Made by a program: the position numbers and the translations under genes. From Halovivax asiaticus JCM 14624 (lineage in GTDB: Archaea > Halobacteriota > Halobacteria > Halobacteriales > Natrialbaceae), in NCBI RefSeq assembly GCF_000337515.1, contig NZ_AOIQ01000021.1, positions 372,251 through 436,250 of the forward strand: a stretch of 64,000 nucleotides of DNA, given 5' to 3'. Numbering within the stretch: position 1 is the first letter of the stretch; each line of letters starts with the position of its first letter. Positions 61,085-64,000 of the stretch are shown piece after piece. The notes beneath the pieces are model-generated. The model saw only the letters and a program-made list of their open reading frames with translations, did not search any database and was not told where the DNA came from.

Positions 61085-63721
61085 TTACTGATCGAGCTCG
61101 ATCGTCGTTTGACGCACCTCGATGGCGTATTCGTTCGACCAGTCGTTCGACTCCTCGAACGAGCCGATATCCATCGAGGCGATCGAGCGGTCCTGGACGT
61201 CCTTGCCGATGTTCTTGAAGAGTTCGTTGAGTTGACTTGCACTTGAGACGTGCGTGTAGTTCCCACCGGTGATGTCGGCGATGTCTTTCAACAGATCGAC
61301 GTCAATGTCGTTCTCGTTGCCGAGCCCGACCGTGTACACCGTCACGTCGTCCTCGTCAGCTTCGGCCGCAATGGTTCTCGTCGTCGAACCGTCTTCGTCC
61401 GTTCCGTCGTTTTTCCCGTCGGTCAACAGGATCATGATCTTCTCGGAGTCGGTCGACGGTTCGTAATATTCAAGCGCATAATCGACGCCGTCACCGATGT
61501 AGGTCCCGCCGTTCGCATTGGCATCGAGTGACGAGTTGAAGTCGTCGAAGTTAGCGTGTGTGTACAAGTCAGTGGTAAGAGGTGAGGCCCGGGAGTTAAA
61601 TTCGATAGCACCCGCCCGGTCACCATCTTTCATCTGTCCAACGAATTTCTTTGTTGCCTCGATTCGTTTTCCATCTGGGTCATTACCTGGATTCGAATAT
61701 CTGTTTAGGGTGGTTTCCGCATCTGTACACCAGTTCCCGTAGCATTTTTCTTTCGCACGAATTCGCTCTCCTGGTTCGATTACAGCATATTCTCCTGGGT
61801 TTACAGTCTCAACATCCGATCCATTTTTTATCTGAACGGAGCCGGAGAATCCAAACCCTGAATCATCAACTCTGAAACTACCTGTGAATGGCGGCGATTG
61901 CCAATCGGCGCCATTAATCTCGTGTGATCTGATACGATAGCCATGCGGCCCCATTGACCCGGATCGATCGAGTGCAAACATGACGTCGACCGGTTTTCGT
62001 TCCCCTGGGTGTGGAATTTCGAGGCCCTGATTGGCATTAGGAATCGGGACGTCCGTCCGGAGCGTTTCGTCGAAGTGGATCTCCGTTCCCGCTTCAATAT
62101 TTGTTATCTCGCCACCGACCACCGCACCGTGAACTTCGGGGTGGGCGTTACTGCCCGTCGTAGTGAGCGAAACATCGCTTCCGGGGGCGTAGAGAACACC
62201 CTGGAAATCGTTTCGGATTTTTACGTTCTTGTCGCTTTTTCCGTAGACCCAGAGTTTACTCGCTCCTTGATTCGGTTCGATGGTAACGTCTTCGGCGATG
62301 ATTGAACCCGAGACGTAGAAGTACGCCCGTCCGTTTCCGGTCACCTCGACGTCGTCGAGTTTGAGATTACTGTCGACAGCAACGTGAATGATTCCGCCCG
62401 AGGTATCGATCTCATCGAGTTGCTGGCCGGCAGCACTCGACTCGTAGTAGATTGCGTCCGCTTCGCCATCCGGGACCCTAAGTGTCTTTTTGGTCTTGAA
62501 CCCCGTTTTTCGGTCCATCTTTCCGATCTGTTCGACCGCTGTATCGATGTCGTCGTCGACCGCGCTAACAGTATCGAACCCGCCGTCCATTTTCGCCCCG
62601 TAGACCGTAGCGGGGTATGTTGGACGACTTACGTTGTAGAGCTTCGTCCCGGTTGCGTTGTCTTCACCGAACGACGGGACGTCGAATTTGGTCGCGTACC
62701 CAACTGCAGAGAGGTTTGCATCGGAGTCAGCCGTGAATTTACCGTTCGTTACGGGAATCCCGGTTACTAGCGAGTCGTCCGTGAGGCCGATGGTGTCAGC
62801 GGAGACGAGCAGGTCTTCGGTAACGTTGTTCGGGTCTGGATCGTGCCAACCGTCGTTTCCGTTGTACCTGTCGACTGTGAGGTCTTTGTCGAGCTGTAGG
62901 GGGTCGTCTGTGTACAGCCCGCCGTATATCGTCGGATCGACGCCGACGTAGCTTTCGAGTGGTTGGTCCGTTCCGAGCGTGGCGTTTACCGTCACCGACT
63001 GTTGGTCCGGTTTCGCGTCGACGTTTTCAGTTCCAAACTCTGCGTTGAAGAACTCGGCCCACCCGTGATGGTACGGCGTGTCCTCGACGGTGATTTCGAC
63101 GCCGGTCGCGTACCTGGCTGCTGGGCAGTCGATGCTATTGTTCTGTTCGTATTCGGCCGAATGCGTACCCTGGCCTGGGTTCCCCGTAAGATCCGTGATC
63201 GAGATCTGGATTCCCGGGACCGATTCCCCATCGACTTCGTCGGTGTAATATCGAATATCGGGTCGGGAGACCATGGTCGAGCCACTTTCTGTCCGTGTGA
63301 AGACACCCCCGCCCTGGTGAGCCACGGATCTTCCATCGGCCGTTTCGTAGTGTAACGTCCCCAGTGAATCGTCGTCTATCAGTGAACACGTCGTTCCGAA
63401 CTTCGTTCGAGCGGTGACGGAGATCGATCCTTGTCCATCGATTTCGTAGTTTCCGTCCTCGAGGAGCTGTACGGCATCTTTCTCGCTCGCCAGATCGTGA
63501 TCGACTTGCTGCATAGCCCGCTCGGCCTGTTCACCCGTCGAATCCGTCTGTAAGTCATCGACGAGCGTCATTCCAGCGACGGCGACGACGGCAGCGCCGA
63601 TGAACACCATCCCGAATAGCAGAATTATGCCGACGACTGGTGAAACAGCTCGTTCTGTCTCCCCGTCCGAATCGCCTGCATGCCGCAGACCGATTTCCGA
63701 CCCTTGTTCCCCAGAACCCAT
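61085..63721 (-). CDS. VWA surface protein with type IV pilin-like N-terminus (DUF7289-like)
   Basis: 878 residues. The N-terminus has ERAVSPVVGIILLFGMVFIG, the archaeal pilin-like leader with a prepilin peptidase site before the hydrophobic helix. A large beta-rich region (about 80-560) shows bactofilin or adhesin-like pattern (VEVTGNGRAYFYVSGSIIAE). A VWA domain starts with MIDAS DRSGSMG (about 590), interrupted by an about 85-residue insertion before the next helix, and closes with VYTVGLGN. The insertion is AT-richer than the rest. A TATA-like element (63748-63759) precedes the ATG. Probably a pilus-tip or surface adhesion protein. Confidence 0.83.
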   Translation of the reverse strand: MGSGEQGSEIGLRHAGDSDGETERAVSPVVGIILLFGMVFIGAAVVAVAGMTLVDDLQTDSTGEQAERAMQQVDHDLASEKDAVQLLEDGNYEIDGQGSISVTARTKFGTTCSLIDDDSLGTLHYETADGRSVAHQGGGVFTRTESGSTMVSRPDIRYYTDEVDGESVPGIQISITDLTGNPGQGTHSAEYEQNNSIDCPAARYATGVEITVEDTPYHHGWAEFFNAEFGTENVDAKPDQQSVTVNATLGTDQPLESYVGVDPTIYGGLYTDDPLQLDKDLTVDRYNGNDGWHDPDPNNVTEDLLVSADTIGLTDDSLVTGIPVTNGKFTADSDANLSAVGYATKFDVPSFGEDNATGTKLYNVSRPTYPATVYGAKMDGGFDTVSAVDDDIDTAVEQIGKMDRKTGFKTKKTLRVPDGEADAIYYESSAAGQQLDEIDTSGGIIHVAVDSNLKLDDVEVTGNGRAYFYVSGSIIAEDVTIEPNQGASKLWVYGKSDKNVKIRNDFQGVLYAPGSDVSLTTTGSNAHPEVHGAVVGGEITNIEAGTEIHFDETLRTDVPIPNANQGLEIPHPGERKPVDVMFALDRSGSMGPHGYRIRSHEINGADWQSPPFTGSFRVDDSGFGFSGSVQIKNGSDVETVNPGEYAVIEPGERIRAKEKCYGNWCTDAETTLNRYSNPGNDPDGKRIEATKKFVGQMKDGDRAGAIEFNSRASPLTTDLYTHANFDDFNSSLDANANGGTYIGDGVDYALEYYEPSTDSEKIMILLTDGKNDGTDEDGSTTRTIAAEADEDDVTVYTVGLGNENDIDVDLLKDIADITGGNYTHVSSASQLNELFKNIGKDVQDRSIASMDIGSFEESNDWSNEYAIEVRQTTIELDQ

Positions 63722-64000
63722 TAGTTGTCTTGGTATTCTCTCAGACCATCATAATTGTATGGGAATATATAGGCGTATAGTTTGGTAAATTGAATTATTA
63801 TGCCGCTATGCCTTTTAGATTGTAGGATGATGAATATGGGCGATCCAATTCTCACCCAACAACTGGCTACCTCGACTGCAGTTGCCGATCTGCGTTTTTC
63901 TCGACGGTCAACGTCTCACGCCGCGAGCGCTCTGCCTCACGCCGTCGGAATCAGGAACAGACCGTCCGTGAGTAAAAGCCTGTGCTCACTACGTTGGTGA
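63722..64000. other. Right-edge intergenic region
   Basis: 279 bases. The left 100 bases are AT-rich and contain the promoter of the VWA gene. The right part is GC-rich with several short inverted motifs around ctcacgccg, resembling the ends of small haloarchaeal mobile elements, but no transposase is present within the window and a short plus-strand frame there has no recognisable product. Confidence 0.4.

Overview
The window is a GC-rich chromosomal segment of a halophilic archaeon (class Halobacteria). The evidence is the strongly acidic predicted proteome, the archaeal S10/spc ribosomal operon order with eS4, eL32, eL19 and an RNase P protein gene embedded, Elp3, DphB (diphthamide synthesis), Trm5, HTH-bat and HalOD1 proteins, Tat-dependent lipoproteins, and many leaderless genes with an A/T-rich TATA element about 27-33 bases upstream of the start codon. 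The species cannot be named from the sequence alone.

Layout. 1-5.2 kb: the tail of a small Cys-containing protein, then minus-strand Elp3, a SHOCT membrane protein, an S1/OB/DHH-family protein and a small acidic protein. 5.4-13.9 kb: metallo-hydrolase, OsmC, a lipoprotein, two small haloarchaeal proteins, a biotin ECF transporter operon (bioY-ATPase-T component) preceded by a BirA-type operator, an HTH-bat regulator, a HalOD1 protein, tRNA-Thr(CGU) with a tandem array of tRNA-derived hairpins, Trm5 and a Rieske protein. 14.3-22.3 kb: a 2440-residue secreted protein (beta-propeller, Ig-like, PKD, Ca-binding repeats, VWA, hydrophobic pre-toxin-like segment, variable C-terminus) followed by a compositionally odd small gene; together they look like a polymorphic-toxin and immunity pair. 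22.6-28.9 kb: metabolic genes (aldo/keto reductase, Cys-rich copper-binding type protein, RidA, DphB, MFS, copper nitrite reductase, thiamine-binding type protein, second HalOD1).

29.1-36.7 kb: a type I restriction-modification island (hsdM, hsdS, two overlapping small ORFs, an unusual repeat-rich gap, hsdR and a YgjP-type metallopeptidase). 36.9-38.5 kb: a zinc-ribbon membrane protein and tRNA-Gly(GCC) with a second tRNA-derived hairpin array built like the one at tRNA-Thr. 38.7-53.3 kb: the SPOUT methyltransferase and S10/spc operon from uL3 to SecY, with many start/stop overlaps and strong Shine-Dalgarno sequences before internal genes.

53.4-64 kb: respiratory genes (HiPIP-like lipoprotein, four-cluster ferredoxin, aa3-type oxidase coxB, a coxA-coxC fusion and a small subunit IV), a short conserved-looking gene divergent from adk, and a pilin-like VWA surface protein.

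The most unusual material is (i) the tRNA-anchored hairpin arrays behind two unrelated tRNAs that share a common core, (ii) the toxin/immunity-like locus, (iii) the BirA-type operator that brackets the bioY TATA box, and (iv) the repeat-rich gap inside the restriction locus.
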